64,000 bases of DNA from Prochlorococcus marinus CUG1433 (GTDB taxonomy: Bacteria; Cyanobacteriota; Cyanobacteriia; PCC-6307; Cyanobiaceae). The position numbers and the translations under genes are program-made. Positions 17,211 through 27,465 of the stretch are shown here, piece after piece; position 1 is the stretch's first letter, and every line of letters begins with the position of its first letter. Location: NCBI GenBank assembly GCA_017644425.1, contig JAEPLN010000001.1:124001-188000 (forward strand), read 5' to 3'. The notes below the pieces were generated by a model. It made no database searches, was not told the DNA's origin, and was given only the letters and a program-made list of their open reading frames with translations.

Positions 17211-19244
17211 TTAACTAGCCATGAAATTGCCACAACGTTGTTTATCTAAAAAATTAATATGTTGCCTTTCTAAGTAATATAATTCCTGAAATTTTATCGC
17301 ATCTGAGTTTAAATCCTTAAAAAGTTCATCTATCTCTTTATTTGTATTTGAAGAACCTGAAGAAGGATTATCAATTAAAATAGATATACAATTTTCTAAA
17401 GTTTTTAATCTTTGAGATCCCCAAGATTCGATTAAGTGTCTACATCTTTTAAGAGAATTATATTTCTCAAGAAGTGATAATGTTCCTAGTAAATTATCCT
17501 TAGGATTACTCAGCAATGTTAAAAACAACTCATTTGGATTAATAAAAATATTAATTTTATTTGATAATTCAAGATTATTGAGAGCTAAGTAATCAGGCAG
17601 AAGTGAAATTAAGTTAATAGAAGAAAAATCTTTTTGAAGATTTTGACTATTGGATTGTTTTAAATCATTTAAATAATTTAAACCCAAATTATTTTGTTCA
17701 ATTTTTGAAATAGCTTCCCATAAACTTTGAATATAACTAGTATTAAAACCATTAATATCTCTTTTAAGAAATTCATCACGAATAAATTGCCTGAGATCTG
17801 GACAATGTAAATAATAAAAAATTATTTCCGATTCATTTTTCTCCCTTCGGGATATTTCATTTGGTTGTTCAAATTTTTTTGATCTACCATGCCAACGAAA
17901 TCCCTTTACTTGATTTCTTAAATCTTGTTCAAACTGTATTGCTAACCTAGCTTGTCCCTTACTTAATTGTTCGGACACTTTTTGTAGATAATGGGTTCTG
18001 GTTGATGATTGAGGTAATTTACTCAACAATTTTACCAATGACGAAATAACACTCTGGAAAATTTCAGACTTAGTTAAATCTTTATCTTTAAAGATCTGAT
18101 CAATCTCCCAATCAATCCAATAGGATGAATTATCAATTAAATTAAAGTAATCTTCAGGCGTATGACTATTCAAATATTCGTCAGGATCTTTAAAATCTCT
18201 TAGTTTAAGTATCTTAAGATTAATTTGATCATGAAGGGATAGACTCTCGACTTCTTTAATTACTCTTTTTGTAGCTAAAATTCCTGCATTATCAGAATCA
18301 AAATTCAAAATTATATTTTTATTATCCGTACATCTACAAAGTTGAGAAATTTGATACTTATTTAATGCGGTACCGAGAGAAGCTACTGAATTAGTAATAC
18401 CCTTTGAATGAAGTGAAATCACATCAAAGTAGCCTTCAACAATAATAGCTTTATCTCTTTTCCTAATATTGCTAGAAGCTTTTTCGAATGCAAACAACAT
18501 TTTACCCTTTTCAAATATCTCCGATTCAGGAGAATTAAGATATTTGGGTTCCTGTCCATCAAGAGACCTTCCACCAAAAGCAACTACTCTTCCCTGCATA
18601 TCATGTATTGGAACAATTAATCTATTTCTAAAACGATCATAAATCTTGTCAGAATTATCTTTAGAAATTGCAAGGCCTGAAGCTAAAATAAGTTTGATAG
18701 GAAATTTTTCTACCTTGGATAGATAGTTGAATAAATCATTCCATGAATTTGGGGCAAAACCTAATTCAAAGTTATCAATAATCTTATTACTCAAGTTTCT
18801 CTTTGATGTTAAATATTGCATAGCTTCAATACCAAGAGAATTATTTAATTGAGACTTAAACCAATTTTTAGTGACTCTTAATATTTTATAAAGTTCTTCT
18901 TTTCTAGATAATTGTTTTTTATAAGCCTCTACTTGGGGACCCTCTAGATTTTCAACATTAATATTATTTTTTTTAGCGAGAGAAAGTACAACATCTGAAA
19001 AATTTGCACGAGTAAATTCCATTAAAAATTTAATAGAATTACCACCGGCACCACAAGAAAAACAATAATAGAACTGTTTACTAGGTGATACTGTCATAGA
19101 TGGCTTAGTATCATCATGAAAAGGGCAAATCCCAACAAATTCCTTGCCTTTCTTCTTAAGAACAATATGCTCAGATATAACATCCACAATATCCGCCTTT
19201 TCCTTAACCTCTTGAATAGTTCTTGGGTGTATAGAATGAACCAT
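17211..19244 (-). CDS. dnaG: DNA primase DnaG
   Basis: 677 aa from ATG 19244 (MVHSIHPRTIQEV); the frame extends five codons upstream to 19259, but MVHS fits the family start. A CHC2 zinc finger (CPFHDDTKPSM ... CFSCGAGG, ~40-68) is followed by the RNA-polymerase core with TOPRIM motifs AIIVEGYFDV (~258-267) and NFDSDNAG (~309-316). The C-terminal helicase-binding part is divergent. It makes RNA primers for the lagging strand. Converges on the HEATH gene with a 16-bp gap. Confidence 0.96.
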   Translation of the reverse strand: MVHSIHPRTIQEVKEKADIVDVISEHIVLKKKGKEFVGICPFHDDTKPSMTVSPSKQFYYCFSCGAGGNSIKFLMEFTRANFSDVVLSLAKKNNINVENLEGPQVEAYKKQLSRKEELYKILRVTKNWFKSQLNNSLGIEAMQYLTSKRNLSNKIIDNFELGFAPNSWNDLFNYLSKVEKFPIKLILASGLAISKDNSDKIYDRFRNRLIVPIHDMQGRVVAFGGRSLDGQEPKYLNSPESEIFEKGKMLFAFEKASSNIRKRDKAIIVEGYFDVISLHSKGITNSVASLGTALNKYQISQLCRCTDNKNIILNFDSDNAGILATKRVIKEVESLSLHDQINLKILKLRDFKDPDEYLNSHTPEDYFNLIDNSSYWIDWEIDQIFKDKDLTKSEIFQSVISSLVKLLSKLPQSSTRTHYLQKVSEQLSKGQARLAIQFEQDLRNQVKGFRWHGRSKKFEQPNEISRREKNESEIIFYYLHCPDLRQFIRDEFLKRDINGFNTSYIQSLWEAISKIEQNNLGLNYLNDLKQSNSQNLQKDFSSINLISLLPDYLALNNLELSNKINIFINPNELFLTLLSNPKDNLLGTLSLLEKYNSLKRCRHLIESWGSQRLKTLENCISILIDNPSSGSSNTNKEIDELFKDLNSDAIKFQELYYLERQHINFLDKQRCGNFMAS

Positions 19245-19337
19245 TGAGATTTTTATCAAAATTAGATAATGATTTATTTGTTATAGTTCAAAATCAAATA
19301 AGAATCTACTTAATTTCACAATAAAGCTATTTTTTAA

Positions 19338-20228
19338 ATGATAAATATCGCCGTATTAGAAAAAAAATTTAATTCTTTAAATAAGTTTAATTTGGTATTA
19401 GCTTCATTCTTCTTTAGTTTGATGACATTGTGCGTAAAAAATATTGATAAAAGGATACCTATTTATGAATTAGTTTTTTTCCGATCATTGTTAAGTTTAA
19501 TGATTACATTGTTCATAATTAATCTAAAAAATATAAATCCTTGGGGCAATAATAGACCATTACTTATCTTGAGAGGTGTTTTAGGAACATTAGCCTTAGT
19601 TTGTATTTTTTATGCAATAAGAAATATGCCACTTAGTATATCTACAGTTATTCAGTACACATATCCTATATTTATATCTATATTTGCTGGCATATTTATA
19701 AACGAAAAAATAACTCGCAATATAATTTTTGCATTAATTATTGGATGGATTGGAATATTTGTAATATTAAATCCAAGCCAATTATCAAATATAAGCGTTG
19801 AAATTGAAAAAATTTCGATTTCGATAGCATTTCTTGGAGCAATCTTCACTGCTTTGGCGTACGTTACAGTTAAAAAACTTTCATTCACTGAAAATGTTTA
19901 TGTAATCATTGAATATTTTCCACTTGTTTCTTTTATAACATTATTGCCAATTGTTTTAATCAACTGGGTTACCCCAAATTGGAGTGAATTAGTTTGGATA
20001 ATTGGCATTGGCTTATTTACTCAATTAGGTCAAACTTTCTTGACTATAGGATTAAAAAATTTACCTGCTTCTGAAGCTTCAACAATTAATTATTTACAAG
20101 TTTTATTCGGTTCAATTTGGGGGATTTTGTTTTTTAGTGAAATAATAAACATCAATTTCCTATTTGGAGCTTCTTTAGTTTTATTAGGAACTATCATATC
20201 TACTACCAAAATAATTAAAAAGACTTAG
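19338..20228 (+). CDS. EamA/DMT superfamily transporter
   Basis: 296-aa protein with about ten hydrophobic helices in two EamA halves (~15-142 and ~155-292). The repeat signature PLSISTVIQYTYPIFISIFAGIF appears in the first half and ASTINYLQVLFGSIWGILFFSE in the second. Drug/metabolite transporters of this type export amino acids, nucleosides or other small metabolites; substrate unknown. Divergent from dnaG. Confidence 0.85.
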   Translation: MINIAVLEKKFNSLNKFNLVLASFFFSLMTLCVKNIDKRIPIYELVFFRSLLSLMITLFIINLKNINPWGNNRPLLILRGVLGTLALVCIFYAIRNMPLSISTVIQYTYPIFISIFAGIFINEKITRNIIFALIIGWIGIFVILNPSQLSNISVEIEKISISIAFLGAIFTALAYVTVKKLSFTENVYVIIEYFPLVSFITLLPIVLINWVTPNWSELVWIIGIGLFTQLGQTFLTIGLKNLPASEASTINYLQVLFGSIWGILFFSEIININFLFGASLVLLGTIISTTKIIKKT

Positions 20229-20252
20229 AATAACAACAGAGTAAAAAATAGT

Positions 20253-20609
20253 GTGAAATTTTTCTATTTAGCTTTTTTATTTTGTTTTTCTCCAATTCTT
20301 CATGTTAATGCCGGCACACCAAAGTCAGTAACATGTACAAGATCTGAATATAGAGAAGAATATATTCCTGGCACGAAATCAAACCCAGGTTACGTAAAAA
20401 GTTATGAAGTTGATGTCGTAGTGCCCTGCGGAGGTCATAATCAAGCTGAGAAAATAGATGATAATGATTGTAGTGAAGGTTCACTTATAGGAGGTATTCT
20501 AGGAGCTGGAATAGCACTTTCCTCATCTAGAGGAAAAGATAGATTGTGGGCCGTACCTGCCGGCGGGACAGCAGGGGCACTAATTGGATGCCAGGTGGAT
20601 GGTGGTTAA
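20253..20609 (+). CDS. Secreted protein with glycine-zipper segment
   Basis: 118 aa, starting at GTG 20253. A signal peptide (~1-21, cleavage after HVNA) precedes a polar domain with Cys28, Cys58 and Cys68, then a Gly/Ala-rich segment (GSLIGGILGAGIALSSS and GGTAGALIGCQ, ~76-115) like the glycine-zipper that inserts in or associates with membranes. Function unknown. Its stop abuts the TTG start of ruvA, so the two are probably co-transcribed. Confidence 0.7.
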   Translation: MKFFYLAFLFCFSPILHVNAGTPKSVTCTRSEYREEYIPGTKSNPGYVKSYEVDVVVPCGGHNQAEKIDDNDCSEGSLIGGILGAGIALSSSRGKDRLWAVPAGGTAGALIGCQVDGG

Positions 20610-21287
20610 TTGATAAGTTGGATAAATGGAGAATTAGTTGAGTTTTGGCAAATTAATCAAAAATTTTTTGTATTAATAAATTGTCAAGGATTAGGATACG
20701 AAATCCAAATTTTAGAAACTTTCTTTCTCAAATTAAAAACAAATCAAATAACTAATAAAAACATTATTCTTTGGATAAAACATATCAAGAAAGAAGATTC
20801 CGATTTATTATTTGGTTTCATATCTAAGGATCAGAAGAATATTTTCATTGAAATATTAAATATCAGAGGAATAGGGTCACAAATTGGTATGAGCTTATTA
20901 AATAAATTTTCAATTAAAGAACTAGTAAATGCAATTAATAGTCAAAATAAAAAATTAATTTGTTCTGTGCCCGGCATAGGTCAAAAAATGTCTGAAAGGT
21001 TGATTTTAGAATTAAAAAGTAAATTTAAAAATAAATTACAACTAGATGAAGAAAAAAGTAAAAATGAATTTCAAATCAATGATTCTGAAATAAATAAAAT
21101 GTTGCCTGACCTTGAATTAACATTAAAGTCTTTAAATTACACCAAAAGTGAAATTAAAAGTATTTTGCCAATTATTTTCAAAGAAACAGATATTCTTTCT
21201 AAAAAAGAAAAGAATAAATCATTTGAGAATTTATTAAAGTTAGCTATGAATTATTTAGATAATGAAGGTAGTAATATAGACAGATAA
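20610..21287 (+). CDS. ruvA: Holliday junction DNA helicase subunit RuvA
   Basis: 225-aa protein with the RuvA N-terminal OB fold (MISWINGELVEF ...), a HhH domain with LNIRGIGSQIGMSLL (~87-101) and VPGIGQKMSERLILELK (~122-138), and a C-terminal RuvB-binding helical domain. It binds the four-way junction and recruits the RuvB motor. The start is TTG immediately after the preceding stop codon. Confidence 0.93.
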   Translation: MISWINGELVEFWQINQKFFVLINCQGLGYEIQILETFFLKLKTNQITNKNIILWIKHIKKEDSDLLFGFISKDQKNIFIEILNIRGIGSQIGMSLLNKFSIKELVNAINSQNKKLICSVPGIGQKMSERLILELKSKFKNKLQLDEEKSKNEFQINDSEINKMLPDLELTLKSLNYTKSEIKSILPIIFKETDILSKKEKNKSFENLLKLAMNYLDNEGSNIDR

Positions 21288-21320
21288 CGTAGTAATATGA
21301 TTTAAGGAAAAAAATTTTTT

Positions 21321-21590
21321 ATGTCATTAGATACAGCAGAAAAACAGAAGCTTATTGAAAACCATCAAGTACACGCAACTGATACGGGTTCAGTTGAAGT
21401 TCAGGTTGCAATGCTAACTAAAAGAATTTCTAAATTAAGTGACCACCTCCAAGGAAACATCCATGATTTCGCTTCAAGGCAAGGATTATTAAAAATGATT
21501 GGTAAAAGGAAAAGATTACTATCTTACTTAAAAGACAAAAACGTTCAGAAATATCAAGAACTAGTAAAGAAAATTGGAATCAGAGGATGA
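21321..21590 (+). CDS. rpsO: 30S ribosomal protein S15
   Basis: 89 aa, exact family length. [19 protein letters not shown] (~18-36) and [23 protein letters not shown] (~48-70) are the signature segments that contact 16S rRNA helices 20-22. A poly-A/poly-T-rich stretch precedes the ATG. Followed 9 bp later by the PAM68-like gene. Confidence 0.98.
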   Translation: MSLDTAEKQKLIENHQVHATDTGSVEVQVAMLTKRISKLSDHLQGNIHDFASRQGLLKMIGKRKRLLSYLKDKNVQKYQELVKKIGIRG

Positions 21591-21599
21591 TCTCAATTA

Positions 21600-22049
21600 A
21601 TGAAAAAAAAGCAATCTAAAAAAAAGACACAAAATAAAAAGAAAAAAATCTATTCTGAGACAAATGCTTTCGCTAATCTAGATAAAACTCCTATTCCTGT
21701 AACCAAACCAAAGCGATCATCAAGTGGAATACCTAAATATGTTGCTGATAGAATGGCAAGAAGAATATTTTTTACAGCTGGAATACCAACAATATTAGGA
21801 ATGTCTGTTTTTGTTGTTAGCTATATTATCGTTACAAGAAATATTGCTGAAATTCCTCCTTCCTCAACCATTGCAATTTCAGCAATTTTTTTCTTGTTAG
21901 GTCTAGCAGGATTGAGTTTTGGAATATTATCAGCTAGTTGGGATAAAGAGCCTGGATCTTTTTTTGGTATTGAAAATATCCCAATGAACATACAACGTGC
22001 AAAAGCTGCCTTTAAACCTGCAACTCAAAATTTTGAGGATAAAAGTTAA
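21600..22049 (+). CDS. PAM68-like photosystem II assembly protein (DUF3464)
   Basis: 149 aa with a very lysine-rich N-terminus (~1-20), the conserved IPKYVADRMARRI segment (~47-59), two transmembrane helices (~61-81 and ~92-113) and the SWDKEPGSFFGIENI motif (~119-133). PAM68 in plants and cyanobacteria helps early PSII assembly and insertion of chlorophyll into CP47. Placed after rpsO; its stop lies only 1 bp from the convergent dnaE stop. Confidence 0.85.
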   Translation: MKKKQSKKKTQNKKKKIYSETNAFANLDKTPIPVTKPKRSSSGIPKYVADRMARRIFFTAGIPTILGMSVFVVSYIIVTRNIAEIPPSSTIAISAIFFLLGLAGLSFGILSASWDKEPGSFFGIENIPMNIQRAKAAFKPATQNFEDKS

Positions 22050-22050
22050 T

Positions 22051-25000
22051 CTAGGAAACTAAAGATTTCAAATTAACTTGGAATGATTTATCTTCTAATA
22101 ATTTGCAAGCTCCTTGAATATCTCCAATACAGAATTGTTCACCAAATTTAACGTAGGTTACACTATTTTTATTTCTAACTGCAGCTAAAACTGGAATCTT
22201 GATTCCGCATCTACCTTTATCTGGTTTAAATTTAATTAAACAGTCTCTCAAAGTATTTTGTACCTTTACATCTGATGCTTGAGAACTTTCAAGATTAATA
22301 ATTAGCAATTTAAGGTTATCGATTTCTCTGCAATCATCAATTATTAATTGAGTCTTATCACTTTTTTTATCAATTGTTCCCCATACCAGTAACCTTGTAT
22401 CAGTCAGAAGAAATTCTGATAATCTGACATAGGTTTTTGGGAAAACTATTGCTTCGCAACTTCCAGAAAGATCTTCTAGCTGTACTATAGCCATCCTATC
22501 TCCTTTTCTAGTTGTAATTTGCTTCAAATCAGGGATCATTCCAACTAAAGAGACTTTGGTTCTATCTTTTGTTTCTTCTAACTGCGAAATGCTTATAGGA
22601 GATATAAGTTTTGCTGGCTTAGTTAAATGCTTTAGAGGATGATCAGATAAATAAAAGCCCAGTAGCTGTTTTTCTAACTTTAACTTCTCAATAAGTGAAT
22701 AATCATCAACCTTTGCTAACTGTGAATCTGAAAAAGCAACATTAGAAAATTCTTCTTTAGAATCAAATAGATTTCCTTGCCCCGATAACCTATCACGATT
22801 TCTTGAAGAGGCCCACTCAATAACATGTTCGAGATCTGACAATAACTGAGCTCTATTATTATCATTTGAAAACTCATCTAGTGCTCCACAATGAATTAAA
22901 GATTCAAGACTTCTTTTGTTAAGAACATTAGTAGGTAAACGATCGCACAAATCGGATAATGATTTAAAACTACCAAAATTATTACGATTTTCAATTATAT
23001 TTCTTATTGCAGAATCTCCTAAATTCTTAATTGCAGATAGCCCGAATAAAATCTGATTATTCTTAATAGTAAAATCAACCCCAGAAAAATTAATGCTTGG
23101 TGAAATAACTTCTATACCCATGGAATAACAATTAGAAATATATCTTTGCATCTTGTCGCTGGAGCCAGAATTTACGCTTAAGAGGGCTGCCATATATGCA
23201 ACAGGAAAATGAGCCTTTAAAAATGCAGTTTGATAAGTTACAGCACCATAAGCAGTTGAGTGACTTTTGTTAAAACAATATTCTGCGAATAAAACCATTT
23301 GATCAAAAAGATCATTTGCTAATTTTTCATTTACACCTTTCTTCATAGAACCGTCCACAAAAATATTCCTATGCTTTACCATCTCAGATACTTTCTTTTT
23401 CCCCATTGCTCTTCGAAGTAAATCGGCATCCCCTAAAGAATAACCGGCTAAATCTTGAGCAATTTTCATGATTTGCTCTTGGTAAACCATAATCCCATAG
23501 GTTTCAGTGAGAATTGACTTAATAAAAGGATGAGGAAAATCAACCTTTTCGTTACCATTTTTTCGATTTATAAATTTAGGGATAAGGCCTGCATCAAGAG
23601 GACCAGGTCTATAAAGAGCCAATATGGACGAAATATCCTCTAGAGAATTAGGTTTGAAATCCTTAACGACCTGTTTCATACCTGAAGATTCAAGTTGAAA
23701 AATACCTTCAAGATCTCCTCTCCCTATAAGATCAAAGGTTTTACAATCATTTTGAGGTAACTCATCAATATTTAATTTCTTTCCAGTAGATTGATTAATA
23801 AGAGAAACTGTTTTTTCAATCATCGTAAGATTTTTAAGACCCAAGAAATCCATTTTCAATAATCCAAGTGATTCGATATCGTCCATAGAGTATTGGGTTA
23901 TTATTTGTCCTTCATTATTTCTTTGAAGAGGTACAAGTTCGTCAAGAGGATCTGATGCTATAACAACTCCAGCAGCATGAACTCCATATGTTTTATTAGT
24001 TCCTTCAATTCTTAAAGCCAAATCAACCCATTTTTTCACCCTATTATCATTAATATATTTTTCTCGAAACTCTTGGCTAGGAGAATTCTTATCAATCATT
24101 TCATTTAATTTATGGGGTTTCCCTCTTACAACCGGTATTAACTTAGCCAATTTATCCGCCTCTCCATACGGTATATCAAGAACCCTTGCAACATCTTTTA
24201 AAACCGCCTTTGAAGTCATCTTATTGAAAGTAATTATTTGCGCAACTTTATCCTCTCCATAACGATTAGTAACATAATCTATGACTTCATTTCTCCTATC
24301 AATACAAAAATCAGTGTCAATATCTGGCATTGACTTTCTCGCTGGATTTAAAAATCTCTCAAACAACAATCCATGCTCAACAGGATCTATATTTGTAATT
24401 TGGAGAGCATAAGCTACTAGTGAGCCTGCTGCAGAACCTCTACCTGGTCCTACAGGGATAGAGTTATCTCTAGCAAATTTGATGTAGTCCCAAACAACCA
24501 AAAAATAATCTGGGAAGCCCATATCTTTAATAATTTTTAATTCGGAAGATAGTCTTTTTTTGTAGTTCTCATCAACCTCTGTAAGATCATTTTTTTTAAG
24601 TCTTTTTAAAAGGCCTTTATTAGATAAATTTGTAAGGAAAGAAAATGAATCTGTATCTTCATTAAGAGGGAATTTTGGCATTCTATAATTACCAAACAAA
24701 TCAAATACTTCAACTTTTTGAGAAATTTCTACTGTATTGTTTACAGCCTCAATAATTGATTCATCATCAATATGATCTTTAAAAAGTTCAAGCATTTCAT
24801 TTTCACTTTTAATATATTCTGTACCTGTATATCTCAATCTTTTTTCATCACTTATTAGCTTTCCTGTTAATACACAAAGCAAAGCGTCATGTGCTTCAAC
24901 ATCCATACTTGTTAAGTAGTGGGCGTCGTTGGTGGCGATAACTTTTATTTGGTGCTTCTTCCCAATTTTTATTAATTCAACATTAACAATTCTATCCTCA

Positions 25001-25548
25001 ATCGAGCCATGATCTTGTATTTCTAGATAAAAGTCATCTGCAAATAATTTTTTATACCAAAGAGCTATATCCTCTGCTACGTCCAATCTACCTTTTAATA
25101 TAGCCTGAGGAATCTCTCCACCAAGACAAGCTGTAGAAACTATGAGACCATCACTATATTTGCTTAAAAGAGATTTATCAATACATGGTCTAGAGAAAAT
25201 GCCTCGACCTCTCATCCCATTTAGGTGACTTATTGTTGTTAACTTTACTAGATTCTTATAACCTGTATAATTTTTTGCTAAAACCACTAAATGATATCTT
25301 TTTTCTTTTTTTGGTTGAGGATCATCAATAGAACCATTAATCACGTACATTTCATTACCAATAATAGGCTTTATACCTTTCTCTTTACACTTCTTGACCA
25401 AATCAAGAACTCCATACATAACTCCATGATCAGTAAGAGCTATCGATTCCATCCCAAGATCAAAAGCCCTATCTACAATTTTGGAAATTTGACTGGCACC
25501 ATCAAGTAAGCTGTAGTCACTATGATTATGAAGTGAAACGAAACCCAT
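22051..25548 (-). CDS. dnaE: DNA polymerase III alpha subunit
   Basis: 1165-aa replicative polymerase. The N-terminal PHP domain begins FVSLHNHSDYSLLDG; the palm carries PDIDTDFCIDRR (~408-419), with the GPGRGSAAGSLVAY segment (~370-383) just before it; tandem HhH and an OB-fold region (~990-1070, VSLVGMIPDL) are followed by a short C-terminal tail. It synthesises both DNA strands as part of the holoenzyme. Complete gene, with no sign of a DnaE intein insertion or split, although split DnaE inteins occur in many other cyanobacteria. Confidence 0.97.
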   Translation of the reverse strand: MGFVSLHNHSDYSLLDGASQISKIVDRAFDLGMESIALTDHGVMYGVLDLVKKCKEKGIKPIIGNEMYVINGSIDDPQPKKEKRYHLVVLAKNYTGYKNLVKLTTISHLNGMRGRGIFSRPCIDKSLLSKYSDGLIVSTACLGGEIPQAILKGRLDVAEDIALWYKKLFADDFYLEIQDHGSIEDRIVNVELIKIGKKHQIKVIATNDAHYLTSMDVEAHDALLCVLTGKLISDEKRLRYTGTEYIKSENEMLELFKDHIDDESIIEAVNNTVEISQKVEVFDLFGNYRMPKFPLNEDTDSFSFLTNLSNKGLLKRLKKNDLTEVDENYKKRLSSELKIIKDMGFPDYFLVVWDYIKFARDNSIPVGPGRGSAAGSLVAYALQITNIDPVEHGLLFERFLNPARKSMPDIDTDFCIDRRNEVIDYVTNRYGEDKVAQIITFNKMTSKAVLKDVARVLDIPYGEADKLAKLIPVVRGKPHKLNEMIDKNSPSQEFREKYINDNRVKKWVDLALRIEGTNKTYGVHAAGVVIASDPLDELVPLQRNNEGQIITQYSMDDIESLGLLKMDFLGLKNLTMIEKTVSLINQSTGKKLNIDELPQNDCKTFDLIGRGDLEGIFQLESSGMKQVVKDFKPNSLEDISSILALYRPGPLDAGLIPKFINRKNGNEKVDFPHPFIKSILTETYGIMVYQEQIMKIAQDLAGYSLGDADLLRRAMGKKKVSEMVKHRNIFVDGSMKKGVNEKLANDLFDQMVLFAEYCFNKSHSTAYGAVTYQTAFLKAHFPVAYMAALLSVNSGSSDKMQRYISNCYSMGIEVISPSINFSGVDFTIKNNQILFGLSAIKNLGDSAIRNIIENRNNFGSFKSLSDLCDRLPTNVLNKRSLESLIHCGALDEFSNDNNRAQLLSDLEHVIEWASSRNRDRLSGQGNLFDSKEEFSNVAFSDSQLAKVDDYSLIEKLKLEKQLLGFYLSDHPLKHLTKPAKLISPISISQLEETKDRTKVSLVGMIPDLKQITTRKGDRMAIVQLEDLSGSCEAIVFPKTYVRLSEFLLTDTRLLVWGTIDKKSDKTQLIIDDCREIDNLKLLIINLESSQASDVKVQNTLRDCLIKFKPDKGRCGIKIPVLAAVRNKNSVTYVKFGEQFCIGDIQGACKLLEDKSFQVNLKSLVS

Positions 25549-25632
25549 AATGAATCAATTTATATATATAAGATAGAGAAAATTTCTAAAAGATCTATAT
25601 TTTGTGATTACAAATTAATTATTAATACAAAT

Positions 25633-27081
25633 TTAAAATAAAGGATTGTTCTTAATTACCTGAGCATCAATTTCAAAGATATTTGCAGCATTCAATATTC
25701 TATCTTCTTCTAATACATTGCCTATTAATTGCATTCCAATAGGTAATCCTTTTGTATCAAAACCACAAGGAATACTTATTGCTGGGAGGCCTGCTAAATT
25801 AGCAGGAACAGTTAATAGATCAGACAAATACATTGAAAGTGGATCATTTACAAAATCTCCCTTCAAAAAAGCAGTGGTTGGGCAAGTTGGAGTTAATAAA
25901 ATATCAACTTTCTTAAAAGCGTTTTCAAAATCTTTTCTTATAAGTGTCCTAACTTTTTGTGCCTTCTTATAATAGGCATCACTGTATCCAGCAGACAAAG
26001 CGTAAGTACCTATCAAAATTCTTCTTTGTACCTCATCTCCAAAACCTTCAGCTCTACTTTTTGAAGTCATATCTATAAGATTTGAACCTTCATTCGATCT
26101 ATAGCCATATTTAACTCCATCATATCTAGCTAAATTTGCGGAGGCTTCAGATGGTGCAATGACATAATATGTCGCAATTCCATCGTTAAATCTAGGACAA
26201 TCAACTTCGATAATTTCTGCTCCTAAAGATTGGAATCTATCAATTCCAGAAAGAACAGATTCCTTAACTTCTGGATTAAGCCCTGGGTGCTCAAAACATT
26301 CTTTAATGATTCCAATTTTTAAACCCTTTATAGATTTATTTAAGTCAGTCAAATAATTTGGTACTGGCTTATCAAGACTTGTTGAGTCAAAGGGGTCTTT
26401 ACCAGATATTGAATAAAGAATTTCAGCCGCATCTGAGACAGTATTTGTAATTGGGCCAATTTGATCAAGAGAGCTAGCAAATGCTACTAGCCCCCATCTG
26501 CTAACTCTGCCATAAGTAGGTTTAAGACCTACGACGCCACAAAAAGAAGCTGGTTGTCTTATTGATCCTCCTGTATCGGAACCTATAGCCGCTGCACAAA
26601 ATCCAGCTGCAACTGAAGCAGCACTACCTCCAGAACTGCCTCCAGGCACTCTATTAATATCCCAAGGATTTGAAGTAACACCAAATACGGAAGTTTCCGT
26701 TGAACTACCCATTGCAAATTCATCTAAATTTGTTTTTCCTAAACAAATTCCTCCTGAAGACCATAATTTACTTGAAGCTGTAGCTTCATATGGTGCAACA
26801 AAGTTTTTGAGCATTTTACTTGCACAAGTGGTTGCCACACCTTTAGTGCAAATATTATCCTTAATCGCTATTGGCATCCCCGCGAGAGCAGGAAGTTTTT
26901 CATTATTTTGAATTAATTTATCAATGTTCTCTGCTTGCGCGATAGCATTATCTTTTGTGGTACAAATATATGAGTTAATTTCAGGATCTTTATGATCGAT
27001 TTTGGTAAAGATATCATTAATTAATTCCTTAACAGAAGCATTATTACTGATAATTTCTTTTCTTAAAGAATTAAAATTCAT
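25633..27081 (-). CDS. gatA: Glutamyl-tRNA(Gln) amidotransferase subunit A
   Basis: 482-aa amidase-signature enzyme. The Ser-cisSer-Lys triad is in PIAIKDNI (Lys ~73), [10 protein letters not shown] (~148-157) and [12 protein letters not shown] (~168-179). As GatCAB it amidates Glu on misacylated tRNA-Gln, which cyanobacteria need because they lack glutaminyl-tRNA synthetase. gatB and gatC are not adjacent, which is usual here. Confidence 0.96.
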   Translation of the reverse strand: MNFNSLRKEIISNNASVKELINDIFTKIDHKDPEINSYICTTKDNAIAQAENIDKLIQNNEKLPALAGMPIAIKDNICTKGVATTCASKMLKNFVAPYEATASSKLWSSGGICLGKTNLDEFAMGSSTETSVFGVTSNPWDINRVPGGSSGGSAASVAAGFCAAAIGSDTGGSIRQPASFCGVVGLKPTYGRVSRWGLVAFASSLDQIGPITNTVSDAAEILYSISGKDPFDSTSLDKPVPNYLTDLNKSIKGLKIGIIKECFEHPGLNPEVKESVLSGIDRFQSLGAEIIEVDCPRFNDGIATYYVIAPSEASANLARYDGVKYGYRSNEGSNLIDMTSKSRAEGFGDEVQRRILIGTYALSAGYSDAYYKKAQKVRTLIRKDFENAFKKVDILLTPTCPTTAFLKGDFVNDPLSMYLSDLLTVPANLAGLPAISIPCGFDTKGLPIGMQLIGNVLEEDRILNAANIFEIDAQVIKNNPLF

Positions 27082-27103
27082 TTGTTAATTTCTTAAAAAT
27101 TTA

Positions 27104-27319
27104 TCAAATAGTTAATGGTTCTTCTTTTTTGCAACGTACTAAACTGTGTTTAATATTTTCATATCCTTCATCTGAAAGATCTTTAATAAAAGAAGGCATA
27201 TTTTGTTTTAAACTACGTTTAGTAATAAATGGGCCGAACCAGTAGATACTACTAGGTTGATCTGTCTCAATTTTAGCCCACCAAGCTAAACCGAGTTTGT
27301 TTCCAAAGTTTCTAATCAA
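27104..27319 (-). CDS. DUF1816 small protein
   Basis: 71-aa protein beginning MIRNFGNKLGLAWWAKIET and containing YWFGPFITKRSLKQNMPSFIKDL, the pattern of the cyanobacterial DUF1816 family, which is related in length to phycobilisome CpcD-like linker domains although Prochlorococcus lacks phycobilisomes. Function unknown. It lies 22 bp upstream of gatA on the same strand. Confidence 0.75.
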   Translation of the reverse strand: MIRNFGNKLGLAWWAKIETDQPSSIYWFGPFITKRSLKQNMPSFIKDLSDEGYENIKHSLVRCKKEEPLTI

Positions 27320-27465
27320 TTTTTTTGGCCTATTGAGCCATCAATTCTTGTTAAATTCTATACAATTTTGTAGTGAAAGTTCAATAAATTTTTATTAATC
27401 ATATAAATGTATTGAAACAACAACATTTTAGTGTTCTTTAAAAACAGTCCTTATTAACAATAAAA